DNA of 64,000 bases from Leadbetterella sp. (GTDB taxonomy: Bacteria; Bacteroidota; Bacteroidia; Cytophagales; Spirosomataceae), in the NCBI GenBank assembly GCA_019638185.1, contig JAHBUH010000004.1, positions 124,001 through 188,000 on the forward strand. Reading direction: 5' to 3'. The position numbers were made by a program, and so were the translations under genes. Numbering within the stretch: position 1 is the first letter of the stretch; the number at the start of each line of letters is the position of its first letter. Below are positions 24,788 to 33,445 of the stretch, one piece after another. A model generated the notes under the pieces. It did no database searches and had not been told where the DNA came from. It saw only the letters and a list, made by a program, of their open reading frames with translations.

Positions 24788-24954
24788 AAATCAATATGCT
24801 TTTTATGGTTATAACCCTTAGTATTGATGTAATAAACTTCAAATCTCACCATCTTCATCGTCTAAATGTTCGGTTAAAAAAGAAGTATCAGTCTCTTCAA
24901 ATACTAAAAAACCTTAAAAAGCCTATATATACCCCACCTTACTAAATTAATAAT

Positions 24955-24962
24955 TATCTTTG
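24955..24962 (+). promoter_or_regulatory. -7 promoter element for the ftsX operon
   Basis: TATCTTTG, exact match; predicted transcript start about 24967, 21 nt before the ftsX ATG. The AT-rich 24817-24954 stretch upstream shows no gene. Confidence 0.58.
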
Positions 24963-24987
24963 GGCTTTCATATTCAAATTTTCAGGA

Positions 24988-25866
24988 ATGAATATCAACA
25001 GTAAGCTGGGAAATTACCCGGGAATCCTGATCACCGTCAGCCTCACAGTAGCGCTTTTCCTGATCGGATTCTGCGGGTGGATAGCCATTACTTCCAAAGA
25101 GCTCATTAAATACGTGCGTCAGAACGTGGAAATCCAGGTGTACCTGGATAAGTCGCTGGACTCTGCTGCCGTGCAGAAACTGCATACCGGGCTGGCCCAG
25201 CTGAATATTGCCGAAACCGTGAAAGGCAAACCGGCCATTTCACTGATCACCAAAGACAAGGCCGCTGAGGTCTTTTTCGCGGAAACCAATGAAAATTACA
25301 AGGAAGTGCTGGGTGAAAATCCTTTCAGCGATGCCTATAACATTAAACTGAAAGAAGAAAATATCACCGAAAGCCGGCTCCAGGAACTGCAGCAGCGCAT
25401 AGCTAAAATACCGGGCGTATCGGAGGTGGATTACCCCAAAGATTTCCTGAAAGGCATTATCAGTAACGTAAATAAGATCTATAAGGTAGTGGCCATCATA
25501 GTCCTGATCTTTTTTGTGGCTACGCTTCTCCTGATCAATAATACCATTAAGCTGGCACTGTACTCCCAGCGGTTCATTATACGCACCATGCAGCTGGTAG
25601 GGGCTACCGACTGGTTCATCCAGAAGCCCTTCCTGTTCACCGGCTTCATCCAGGGCCTGCTGGCGGCTGTGCTGAGCATTGTGCTGATCTACTCTACCCA
25701 GTATGCGGCTTCCTCGCAGGTGGAGGGCCTGAGCCTGCTGGGTAACCCCGGCCTCATGCTTATCCTGTTCCTTATTCTATTGATCCTCGGCCCGCTGATC
25801 GGTATCCTGAGTACCTACCAGTCGGTAGCGAGATATAACAAAATGGATTTAGATAAACTATATTAA
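24988..25866 (+). CDS. ftsX: Cell division protein FtsX
   Basis: A 292-residue membrane protein with four transmembrane segments: one N-terminal (about 11-31), a periplasmic loop (about 35-155) and three C-terminal segments (about 163-183, 213-233, 250-270). The GATDWFIQKPFLFTG block is the family's cytoplasmic coupling region. FtsX pairs with FtsE to activate septal peptidoglycan hydrolases. First gene of the ftsX-DUF3098-uppP-truB-ribF operon, a Bacteroidota arrangement; ftsE is 8 kb away. Confidence 0.92.
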   Translation: MNINSKLGNYPGILITVSLTVALFLIGFCGWIAITSKELIKYVRQNVEIQVYLDKSLDSAAVQKLHTGLAQLNIAETVKGKPAISLITKDKAAEVFFAETNENYKEVLGENPFSDAYNIKLKEENITESRLQELQQRIAKIPGVSEVDYPKDFLKGIISNVNKIYKVVAIIVLIFFVATLLLINNTIKLALYSQRFIIRTMQLVGATDWFIQKPFLFTGFIQGLLAAVLSIVLIYSTQYAASSQVEGLSLLGNPGLMLILFLILLILGPLIGILSTYQSVARYNKMDLDKLY

Positions 25867-25872
25867 TCAAAT

Positions 25873-26082
25873 ATGGACAATTCAACAGAAAAGTCAGGTC
25901 TGCCCTTTAAAAGGACCAATTACGTACACATGCTAATCGGTCTGGGGCTGATCATTCTGGGCTTTATTATCATGACACTGGACAAAGAAGAATTCGGTTT
26001 CGGATTTTTAGGAATTACCCTGGGGCCGATGGTGGCTTTTGCCGGGTTTATCTATGAGTTTTACGCTATTCTGAAAAAGTAG
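25873..26082 (+). CDS. DUF3098 small membrane protein
   Basis: A 69-residue protein with two transmembrane helices (about 19-38 and 46-65), starting FKRTNYVHMLIGLGLIILGF as in DUF3098 proteins. It lies 6 bp behind ftsX and its stop abuts the uppP start. The position between ftsX and uppP is conserved in Bacteroidota, which suggests an envelope or division-related role; the molecular function is unknown. Confidence 0.85.
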   Translation: MDNSTEKSGLPFKRTNYVHMLIGLGLIILGFIIMTLDKEEFGFGFLGITLGPMVAFAGFIYEFYAILKK

Positions 26083-26877
26083 ATGGAATTATTTCACGCT
26101 ATCATTTTAGCGATCATCGAGGGTCTCACTGAATTTCTGCCGGTTTCATCTACCGGGCACATGATCATAGCTTCTGCACTGATGGGCATCGGGTCTGACC
26201 CTTTCGTCAAGCTCTTCACCATTGCCATCCAGCTGGGCACCATCCTTTCGGTGCTGGTGCTGTACTACAAACGTTTCTTCCGTTCGTTTGATTTCTATTT
26301 CAAGCTGGTGGTAGCGGCCATCCCGGCCTCGGTTTTCGGCTTCCTCTTCAGCGATCACATTGATTCCCTGCTGGAAAGCCCCTTAACCGTGGGCATTACC
26401 CTGGTTATCGGCGGGATCATCCTGCTCTTTGTGGACCGCTGGTTTAATCGCCCCACCCTGGATAACTCTGACCATATCTCGTATATGCAGGCCCTGAAGA
26501 TCGGTTTCTTTCAGTGCCTGGCGCTGATCCCGGGTACTTCCCGCTCAGCCAGCACCATAGTGGGGGGAATGACCCAGGGCCTGACCCGCAAGGCGGCAGC
26601 CGAGTTTTCCTTCTTCCTGGCCATTCCCATGATGTTCGGGGCCACCGTGCTGAAGCTGAAAGATTACCTGGATTCAGGCCTGGCACTCAGCTCCAAAGAG
26701 ATTAACCTGCTGGTGATCGGGAATGTTATTGGTTTTATTGTAGCCATCCTTGCCATTAAGTTCTTTATAGAAGTGGTTTCCAAATACGGATTCCGGGCTT
26801 TCGGATGGTACCGCATCGTGGTGGGTGGCATTATTATTGTCATGATCCTGAGCGGAAAAAGTCTTCAAATCATCTGA
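26083..26877 (+). CDS. uppP: Undecaprenyl-diphosphatase
   Basis: A 264-residue integral membrane enzyme that dephosphorylates undecaprenyl diphosphate to recycle the lipid carrier for peptidoglycan and glycan synthesis. Signature EGLTEFLPVSSTGHMI (about 11-26) holds the catalytic Glu and Ser/His, and PGTSRSASTIVGG (about 148-160) the conserved Arg. Normal length. The TGA stop overlaps the truB start (TGATG). Basal bacitracin tolerance is a usual property of the family. Confidence 0.95.
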   Translation: MELFHAIILAIIEGLTEFLPVSSTGHMIIASALMGIGSDPFVKLFTIAIQLGTILSVLVLYYKRFFRSFDFYFKLVVAAIPASVFGFLFSDHIDSLLESPLTVGITLVIGGIILLFVDRWFNRPTLDNSDHISYMQALKIGFFQCLALIPGTSRSASTIVGGMTQGLTRKAAAEFSFFLAIPMMFGATVLKLKDYLDSGLALSSKEINLLVIGNVIGFIVAILAIKFFIEVVSKYGFRAFGWYRIVVGGIIIVMILSGKSLQII

Positions 26878-27557
26878 TGATCAGTGAATTCCAGGACGGT
26901 CAGGTGCTACTGATCGACAAACCCTATACGTGGACCAGCTTTGATGTGGTGAATAAGATCCGGTATGCCTTTAAGCCCCATAAGATCAAGGTGGGCCATG
27001 CCGGAACCCTGGATCCCCTGGCCACCGGCCTGCTGGTGGTGTGTGTGGGAAAAAAGACCAAAGAAATAGATAACTACCAGGCGCAGGTCAAAGAATATAC
27101 GGGTACCATCCTGCTGGGCAGCACCACTCCTTCCTTTGACCTGGAAACCGAACCGGATGCGGAATATCCCACCGGGCACATTACGCCTGAACGGATAGAA
27201 GAAGCCCGAAAATCATTCCTGGGAACCATCAGCCAGGTTCCGCCTGTTTATTCTGCAATAAAGGTAGACGGCAAAAGGGCCTACGAGTCGGCCCGGAAAG
27301 GGCAAGACGTGGAGCTGAAATCCAGGGAAGTGCAGATCGAGGCCTTTGACCTGGACATTTCGGCCTTTCCGGAAGTACGTTTCCGGGTAGTATGCTCCAA
27401 AGGCACCTATATCCGCAGCCTGGCCCGTGACCTCGGAGTGGCCTTAGACAGCGGCGCCCACCTGACCGCCCTGCGGCGCGAAGGGATCGGCAGCTTCCGT
27501 GTTTCTGAGGCCCTGACCGTAGAGCAGGCCGTAAACCTGATCAAGACCAGTTTATGA
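26877..27557 (+). CDS. truB: tRNA pseudouridine(55) synthase
   Basis: A 226-residue TruB that makes pseudouridine 55 in the tRNA T-loop. The catalytic Asp46 is in GHAGTLDPLATGLLVV; further blocks are PPVYSAIKVDGKRAYE and CSKGTYIRSLARDLG. The ATG at 26877 overlaps the uppP stop, and MISEFQDGQVLLIDKP is the expected N-terminus; a start at 26805 would add unrelated residues. Four-base overlap with ribF. Confidence 0.95.
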   Translation: MISEFQDGQVLLIDKPYTWTSFDVVNKIRYAFKPHKIKVGHAGTLDPLATGLLVVCVGKKTKEIDNYQAQVKEYTGTILLGSTTPSFDLETEPDAEYPTGHITPERIEEARKSFLGTISQVPPVYSAIKVDGKRAYESARKGQDVELKSREVQIEAFDLDISAFPEVRFRVVCSKGTYIRSLARDLGVALDSGAHLTALRREGIGSFRVSEALTVEQAVNLIKTSL

Positions 27558-28492
27558 AGATCTACCATAATCTCTCCGAATTTAAACCCAAAGGAAACGC
27601 CATCGTCACCACGGGCACCTTTGACGGGGTACATATCGGTCACCGGAAAATCCTGGCGCGCCTCATAGAAAAGGCGCGGGAAGTAAACGGCGAGTCGGTA
27701 CTGCTGACCTTCTGGCCTCACCCTAAGCTGGTGCTCTCGCCGGACAGTCATACGCGGGTGACCCGCATCCTGACCACCATTGAGGAAAAGATGGGGCTGC
27801 TGGAAGAGCTGGGGATTGACCACCTGGTGATCCTGCCCTTTACCCGTGAGTTTTCGGAGCTCAGCTGTGAGCAGTACATTGAAGACGTGCTGGTCAGTGG
27901 CTTCGGTACTAAAGCCATGGTGATCGGCTATGACCACCGGTTCGGAAGAAACCGGGAGGGTGGTATAGACTACCTTCTTCAGCATTCCGAACGCTTCAAA
28001 ATAGAGATCGAAGAGATCAGCCGCCAGGAGATCGATAACATCACCATCAGCTCTACCAAGATCCGTAAGGCGCTGGAAGAAGGTGATATCCATACGGCCA
28101 ATGAGCTGCTGGGAAGAAATTATGATTTCTCAGGCACTGTGGTGAAAGGCCGGCAACTGGGCCGGCAGATCGGGTTTCCCACCGCCAATGTCAAAATCCC
28201 GAATGAATTTAAGCTCATCCCGAAAAACGGGGTTTACGCGGTGAAAGCCTGGGTAAGAGGTGTTAAATACGGCGGCGTAATGAACATCGGCGTACGCCCT
28301 ACCGTGGAAGGAAAAGGCATTACCCAGGAAGTATATATTTTTAATTTTTCAGACGATATCTACGGTGAAAACGTGAAGGTGGAGATCGTGGATTTTATCC
28401 GTGACGAGCAGAAGTTCGACGGCATCGAAGCGCTGGTGGGGCAGATCAAAGCCGACGTGGAAACCGCGAAAGGTATCCTGGGGGTACTATAG
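27554..28492 (+). CDS. ribF: Bifunctional riboflavin kinase / FAD synthetase
   Basis: A 312-residue enzyme that converts riboflavin to FMN and then to FAD. N-terminal FMN adenylyltransferase domain (GTFDGVHIGHRKIL with the nucleotidyltransferase GHR motif, ISSTKIRKAL) and C-terminal riboflavin kinase domain (GRQIGFPTANVKIP, VYAVKAWV, MNIGVRPTV). Overlaps truB by 4 bp and ends the operon's housekeeping part. The repeated leader element begins 7 bp after its stop. Confidence 0.95.
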   Translation: MKIYHNLSEFKPKGNAIVTTGTFDGVHIGHRKILARLIEKAREVNGESVLLTFWPHPKLVLSPDSHTRVTRILTTIEEKMGLLEELGIDHLVILPFTREFSELSCEQYIEDVLVSGFGTKAMVIGYDHRFGRNREGGIDYLLQHSERFKIEIEEISRQEIDNITISSTKIRKALEEGDIHTANELLGRNYDFSGTVVKGRQLGRQIGFPTANVKIPNEFKLIPKNGVYAVKAWVRGVKYGGVMNIGVRPTVEGKGITQEVYIFNFSDDIYGENVKVEIVDFIRDEQKFDGIEALVGQIKADVETAKGILGVL

Positions 28493-28498
28493 CTATGA

Positions 28499-28530
28499 GC
28501 GGTTCGCCGCCCGGCTAAAATTTTATACAC
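28499..28530 (+). repeat. Stem-loop leader element, copy 1
   Basis: Begins GCGGTTCGCCGCCCGGCTAA (28499-28518) and runs AT-rich to the ATG at 28531. GCGG-TTCG-CCGC forms a small hairpin. A copy with 21 of the first 22 bases identical and the same orientation to its gene stands at 53073-53036 on the minus strand. Confidence 0.72.
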
Positions 28531-30186
28531 ATGAAAAAACAAGTCTTCGGGGTAATAGCACTCTTATGTATCCTGGCCCTCTGGTGTTTTCAGAATGCCA
28601 TTACGGTAAATATTCCCTGGTGGGACGATTTCCACGGCATTATCCTTCCTGTGTATGATCTTTTCACGGACAAGTCCCTCATGGAAAAGTTCAGCAACTT
28701 CTTTTCGCTGAACAATGAGCACCGGGTGGTGAACGACCGCCTCTTTACCCTGCTGATTTACCTGGTCACCGGCCGGTTTGAGCTGAAAGCACTGGCCCTG
28801 CTGGGCTTTGTAAACCTGGTCGCCATTTTCCTCCTCCTGGTGAAAGTACTCCGGATGCAGAAAGTACCCTGGATGGCCATCCTGCCTGTGCTTTTCCTGA
28901 TTTTCCACGCCCAGTATTACGAGAGCCTGCAGTCGCTGATGGTGCCTTTCCAGAACTTTTCAGTGATCCTGTATATGCTGCTGAGTCTCTATTTCCTCAC
29001 TTTCAGGGAGAAAACCGGCCTGGCTTTTTTCTTTGCACTGGCGGCCCTGTTCTCGCACGGTAACGGGATCCTGGTTTTTATCCTGGGGGCTCTTATCCTG
29101 CTCATTCATGAAAAATACAAAACCGCCGGTTGGTGGACGGTGCTGTCGATAGCTACCATTTTCCTTTATTTCATGGGGTATACCAAACCCTCCTGGACCA
29201 GTACTGACGTGGTTTCGCCCTGGAAAGACCCCGTGGCGGCCATTCGTTATGCTTTTGAATTCCTGGGGGCGTATTCGCTGAACCTGACTAATATTTCCAC
29301 AGCCGTGAGTCAGTCCGACCTTGAAAAAATAATTCCTCAGTTGACCGGTTTCCTGGCCGTTTCCGGCCTGCTGTTCCTGGTACTGAAAAAATATCCCCTA
29401 AAGAATCTCCGGGCAGCGGTAACAGCACTTCAGAAGAGCCACTCCGACCAGTTTTTCCTGGCTATGATCGCGTTTTTTGTAGCTACGGGCATCATGATGG
29501 GACTGACACGTACGGGCTTTCCCGTACTCAGCCGGTACACCATTAACTCGTCTTTCTTCCTGGCCGGTATCTGGTGTTTTTACGTGACACACTATTCGCC
29601 GAAACCGGCCCGGCTGGTTTCCATTCTCAGTTTCGTAGGACTCCTGCTCACGTATTACAATGCATCTGAACGGGCATTTTTTAACCGGCAGAATGCCATC
29701 ACGGACGGTATCAATTACCAGCTTAACGGCACCTGGGCCAACCAGTACAGCGACTCCGCGCACGTAGCCCGGGTAAATCCGCTGCTGACAGAGCCCCTTA
29801 AAAGCGGAAAATATGTTTTCCCCGCAGAACCCCTGGCCGGCTTCCGGGAATGGGACGCCCTTAAAAATAAGGAGAAAACAGATTACAGCATTGTAGACGG
29901 CCACCTGATGATCTCCGGCACTAACCCGGACCCGGAAAAAGACCTTTTCTTCAGCCTGGAATCGGAAAGCCACCAGTTTATCTTCCCGGCACGCAGGATC
30001 CGGAATAATCCCAAAGCCATGCTCCTGCAAAAATCCTATTACGCAGATCAGTACCGCACCATTTTCCCCGTTCATGTGATCCCGGCAGATAACTATCGGA
30101 TCTTCCGGATAGAACGGACCGGCCCAGATCAATTTCTCAAATACGACCTGGGCAGGACGCTGACCCGGGAGAAGATGGTGTTATAA
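28531..30186 (+). CDS. Multi-pass membrane protein, possible GT-C glycosyltransferase
   Basis: A 551-residue protein with about ten hydrophobic segments in the first 390 residues and a soluble C-terminal third. The first extracytoplasmic loop has an acidic pair (WWDDFHG, Asp32/Asp33) followed by NNEHRVVNDR, the position of the acidic catalytic motif in GT-C enzymes that use lipid-linked sugars. No firm family is recognised; a polymerase or ligase of envelope glycans is an inference. Preceded by the leader element; not overlapping with ribF. Confidence 0.65.
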   Translation: MKKQVFGVIALLCILALWCFQNAITVNIPWWDDFHGIILPVYDLFTDKSLMEKFSNFFSLNNEHRVVNDRLFTLLIYLVTGRFELKALALLGFVNLVAIFLLLVKVLRMQKVPWMAILPVLFLIFHAQYYESLQSLMVPFQNFSVILYMLLSLYFLTFREKTGLAFFFALAALFSHGNGILVFILGALILLIHEKYKTAGWWTVLSIATIFLYFMGYTKPSWTSTDVVSPWKDPVAAIRYAFEFLGAYSLNLTNISTAVSQSDLEKIIPQLTGFLAVSGLLFLVLKKYPLKNLRAAVTALQKSHSDQFFLAMIAFFVATGIMMGLTRTGFPVLSRYTINSSFFLAGIWCFYVTHYSPKPARLVSILSFVGLLLTYYNASERAFFNRQNAITDGINYQLNGTWANQYSDSAHVARVNPLLTEPLKSGKYVFPAEPLAGFREWDALKNKEKTDYSIVDGHLMISGTNPDPEKDLFFSLESESHQFIFPARRIRNNPKAMLLQKSYYADQYRTIFPVHVIPADNYRIFRIERTGPDQFLKYDLGRTLTREKMVL

Positions 30187-30258
30187 AATTGCCTGCATGA
30201 TCTATTCTGCCACACGGATTTATTATAATCACGAGATTAACAGGTGCGTATAAACAAA

Positions 30259-30283
30259 AAAGCTCCCTAAAAAAGGGAGCTTT
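30259..30283. terminator. Bidirectional terminator between convergent transcripts
   Basis: AAAGCTCCCT (30259-30268), 5-nt A loop, AGGGAGCTTT (30274-30283). On the minus strand it is followed by TTTTTT, an excellent intrinsic terminator for pheA; on the plus strand the trailing TTTAAATGTTT is weaker. Confidence 0.85.
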
Positions 30284-30359
30284 AAATGTTTCCGGTTTTA
30301 ATATCAGGGTTGATCAGGGATACCCCGGAGAAATATTGGCCTGCGTACGAAGTCCACCC

Positions 30360-31445
30360 CTACGCATTCCTCACATAACTCCCCAGCACCTTAATATAGC
30401 TACCGTGCTTCTTCAGAATCCGCTGGAAGTTCTCATCTTTAAAGTACCCCAGGAACTCAATGAAAAACCAGAAGTTAAAGTCTTCGCTGCCTTTGTAGGG
30501 GCGGCTCTCGATTTTGGTGAGGTTTATATCGCCTTTGCGGAAGTCCTGCAGGAAACGGGCCAGGGAGCCGGCCTCATCGGTTTTGGGTAAACGGGCCACT
30601 ATGGTGGTCTTGTCGTTTCCTGAGGGCTGGTTTTCGTAGTTCTTGCACAGGATGAAAAAGCGCGTGCGGTTATTGCTGTTATCCTCAATATTATGAAACA
30701 GAACCGGCAGGCGGAATAACTTGGCGGCTATTTCACTGCAGATGGCGGCTGACTCAGGGTCTTCTGCGGCCATGCGCGCGGCTTTGGAGGTAGATTCCAC
30801 CTGGATCTCCTCCGGGTTATGCTGCTCAAAATACTTGTTCAGAAAGCCCCGGCACTGCCGGAAGGCAATGTCCTTGGAGTAGATCCGCTTAATACGATTC
30901 GGGTTTTCAGCCTCAGTGGCCAGGGAGAAATGCACCGGGATCTTCAGCTCGGCGGCAATGGAAACTTCCGTTTCACTCAGCAGGTCTACGGTTTCGTATA
31001 CGATACCCTCCTGGTTATTTTCAATGGGGATCACCCCGAAGCGTGCGCGGCCGGTCTCCACCGCCTCAAATACCGCCCGGATGGTAGGCAGGGTCATGTA
31101 TTCGGATACGGCACCGAACCGGCTCTCGGCCGCCTGGTGGGTAAAACTGCCCTCGGGCCCCAGGAAAGCTACTCTTTCCGGCAGTTCAATATTCCGGGCA
31201 GCGGCAAATATCTCCAGGAAAATGGCCTCAATGGCGGAGGGAGTGAGCGGTCCTTCTGACAGGCTCACCATCTTTTCCACGATCCACTTTTCCCGCTCGG
31301 GCCGGTAGATGGAGCCCTTGGTTTCTCTTTTGATCTCGCCTACCTTCTGTACCCATTTCATCCGCTCATTCAGCAGGCGGATCAGCTGCTCATCAATGAT
31401 GTCTATCTCTTTTCTTGCGTTCTCTATGGTCATCTCCTTATTCAT
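30360..31445 (-). CDS. pheA: Bifunctional chorismate mutase / prephenate dehydratase
   Basis: A 361-residue enzyme that turns chorismate into phenylpyruvate for phenylalanine synthesis. Chorismate mutase helices about 1-95 ([19 protein letters not shown]), prephenate dehydratase about 100-275 ([33 protein letters not shown] with the catalytic Thr-Arg-Phe), and an ACT domain about 285-360 ([11 protein letters not shown]), which binds Phe for feedback control. The start overlaps the parE stop by 8 bp. Met5 (31433) is an alternative start. Confidence 0.94.
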   Translation of the reverse strand: MNKEMTIENARKEIDIIDEQLIRLLNERMKWVQKVGEIKRETKGSIYRPEREKWIVEKMVSLSEGPLTPSAIEAIFLEIFAAARNIELPERVAFLGPEGSFTHQAAESRFGAVSEYMTLPTIRAVFEAVETGRARFGVIPIENNQEGIVYETVDLLSETEVSIAAELKIPVHFSLATEAENPNRIKRIYSKDIAFRQCRGFLNKYFEQHNPEEIQVESTSKAARMAAEDPESAAICSEIAAKLFRLPVLFHNIEDNSNNRTRFFILCKNYENQPSGNDKTTIVARLPKTDEAGSLARFLQDFRKGDINLTKIESRPYKGSEDFNFWFFIEFLGYFKDENFQRILKKHGSYIKVLGSYVRNA

Positions 31446-33315
31446 CTACAATCTCCACTTCTTTTTCTTCCAGGATATCCTGCTCTACAATCAGGTTATC
31501 AATAATGAATACCTGGCGTTCAGGGGTGTTCTTGCCCATGTAATAGCTCAGGATTTTAGGGATGGTGGATTCCTTTTCCAGGATCACCGGATCCAGCTTA
31601 ATGTCTTTTGAGATAAAGCCTTCAAACTCGTGAGGTGATATCTCACCTAGCCCCTTGAAACGGGTGATCTCCGGCTTGCCTCCCAGCCTGTTGATGGCGA
31701 TTTGCTTCTCTTCATCCGAATAGCAATAATGCGTTTCTTTCTTGTTCCGTACCCGGAAAAGCGGGGTCTGCAGGATGAACAGGTGACCTTCACGCACCAG
31801 ATCGGGAAAAAACTGCAGGAAAAACGTCAGTAGAAGCAGCCGGATATGGGATCCGTCCACATCGGCATCCGTAGCTATAATGATCTGGTTATACCGAAGG
31901 GTCTCTATCCCGTTTTCAATATCCAGGGCATGCTGCAGAAGGTTAAACTCTTCATTCTCATACACTACCTTCTTGCTCAGTCCATAGCAGTTCAGCGGCT
32001 TGCCCCTAAGGCTGAATACGGCCTGGGTTTCGGGGTTCCGGGCTTTGGTGATGGATCCGCTGGCGGAGTCGCCCTCGGTGATAAACAGCATGGTGTCCAG
32101 CTTACCCTCAAACTTCTCGTCGGTCAGGTGATAGCGGCAGTCGCGCAGCTTCCGGTTATGCAGGTTAGCCTTTTTGGCCCTTTCATTTGCGATCTTCTTC
32201 ACGCCGGCCAGCTCTTTCCGCTCGCGTTCCGACTGCTCGATCCGCCGTTTAAGCGCATCTTTCACGTCAGGGTGCATGTGCAGGAAATTATCCAGCTTTT
32301 CCTTCACGAAATCGTTCACAAAGGTCCGCACGGTAGGCGCGTTTTCATCCAGGCTGATGTTATTGGAACCCAGCTTGGTCTTGGTCTGGGATTCAAAAAC
32401 CGGCTCCTGGATCCGCACGGCTATGGCACCTATAATGGACTGCCGTACGTCTTCCGAGGCGTAGTCTTTGCCGTAATGATCCCGCACGGCCTTCACGATA
32501 GCCTCTTTAAACGCCGAAAGGTGGGTTCCGCCCTGGGTGGTATTTTGTCCGTTGACAAAAGAATAGTACTCCTCCCCGTACTGGTTACCGTGAGTAAGTC
32601 CCATTTCTATGTCTTCCCCTTTCAGGTGGATGATGGGATAGCGTAGCGAGGACTCGTCCGTCTTCCGGAGAAGCAGGTCCAGCAGGCCGTTTGCCGAATA
32701 GAATTTTTTGCGGTTCAGGTACAGCGACAGCCCCGAATTCAGGTAACAATAATTCCAGATCATGTTTTCCACGTACTGCCCGATGAAGTGGAAATTCTTA
32801 AAGACGGTACTGTCGGGCTCAAAAACCACGTGCGTCCCGTTCTTCGCATCGGTGATCTCCACGGGGCTCTCTGAGATCAGCTCTCCTCTTTCAAAAACCG
32901 CCGATTTTTTTTCACCCTCCCGGATGGCCGTTACATGAAAATAGGAAGAAAGCGCATTCACCGCTTTGGTACCCACCCCGTTCAGTCCCACAGCTTTCTG
33001 AAAGGCCTTGGAGTCGTATTTGGCACCGGTATTGATCTTGGAAACCACGTCTACCACTTTCCCGAGGGGGATACCCCGGCCATAGTCCCGGACAGACACC
33101 TTTCCTTCGTCAATAGACACCTCAATGGCTTTCCCGAAGCCCATGGCATATTCATCGATACAGTTATCCAGCACCTCCTTAAGCAGCACGTAAATCCCGT
33201 CATCCGGAGCGGAGCCGTCGCCCAGCTTACCTATATACATCCCCGGTCGCAGCCGGATATGCTCTTTCCAGTCCAGTGAACGAATACTGCTTTCGTCGTA
33301 ATTATTCTCAGCCAT
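31438..33315 (-). CDS. parE: DNA topoisomerase IV subunit B (type IIA)
   Basis: A 625-residue GHKL ATPase subunit. ATPase residues: VLDNCIDEY (ATP-Mg Asn/Asp/Glu), [11 protein letters not shown] and [12 protein letters not shown]; Toprim: [10 protein letters not shown] and [17 protein letters not shown]. Length and the N-terminus [19 protein letters not shown] fit ParE rather than GyrB, though the two are close. Decatenates chromosomes with ParC (not in the window). A near-match -7 element lies at 33338-33345. Divergent from the polysaccharide locus and coupled to pheA downstream. Confidence 0.9.
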   Translation of the reverse strand: MAENNYDESSIRSLDWKEHIRLRPGMYIGKLGDGSAPDDGIYVLLKEVLDNCIDEYAMGFGKAIEVSIDEGKVSVRDYGRGIPLGKVVDVVSKINTGAKYDSKAFQKAVGLNGVGTKAVNALSSYFHVTAIREGEKKSAVFERGELISESPVEITDAKNGTHVVFEPDSTVFKNFHFIGQYVENMIWNYCYLNSGLSLYLNRKKFYSANGLLDLLLRKTDESSLRYPIIHLKGEDIEMGLTHGNQYGEEYYSFVNGQNTTQGGTHLSAFKEAIVKAVRDHYGKDYASEDVRQSIIGAIAVRIQEPVFESQTKTKLGSNNISLDENAPTVRTFVNDFVKEKLDNFLHMHPDVKDALKRRIEQSERERKELAGVKKIANERAKKANLHNRKLRDCRYHLTDEKFEGKLDTMLFITEGDSASGSITKARNPETQAVFSLRGKPLNCYGLSKKVVYENEEFNLLQHALDIENGIETLRYNQIIIATDADVDGSHIRLLLLTFFLQFFPDLVREGHLFILQTPLFRVRNKKETHYCYSDEEKQIAINRLGGKPEITRFKGLGEISPHEFEGFISKDIKLDPVILEKESTIPKILSYYMGKNTPERQVFIIDNLIVEQDILEEKEVEIVDE

Positions 33316-33406
33316 AATAAAAATTAAAACCCCGATTCAAACGTTTACGATTAGGTAATGAATTATCATTTTAATGAAAAGTTCTGATTTATTCAGTTTC
33401 TTCTCG

Positions 33407-33414
33407 TATTTTTG
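33407..33414 (+). promoter_or_regulatory. -7 promoter element for the polysaccharide export locus
   Basis: TATTTTTG, exact match; transcript start about 33419, so the ATG at 33446 (27-nt leader) is used rather than 33374. Confidence 0.6.
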
Positions 33415-33445
33415 TCGTTTCTTATTCAAAGAGAAAACACATCAA

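Larger units (their letters stand above)
24724..24816. repeat. Array of three TTATAACC sites upstream of the DUF4143 ATPase
   Basis: TTATAACC occurs at 24726-24733, 24767-24774 and 24809-24816, that is 41 and 42 bp apart, close to four helical turns. The first two are within GATTATAACCA and the third is the palindrome GGTTATAACC (24807-24816). Site 1 covers the predicted transcript start. A candidate operator array for self-regulation. Confidence 0.7.

Noticed and set aside
24817-24954. AT-rich stretch before ftsX checked for a small gene or RNA
   Set aside because: No open frame with a credible start, and no stable stem with a T-run; it appears to be promoter-distal spacer.
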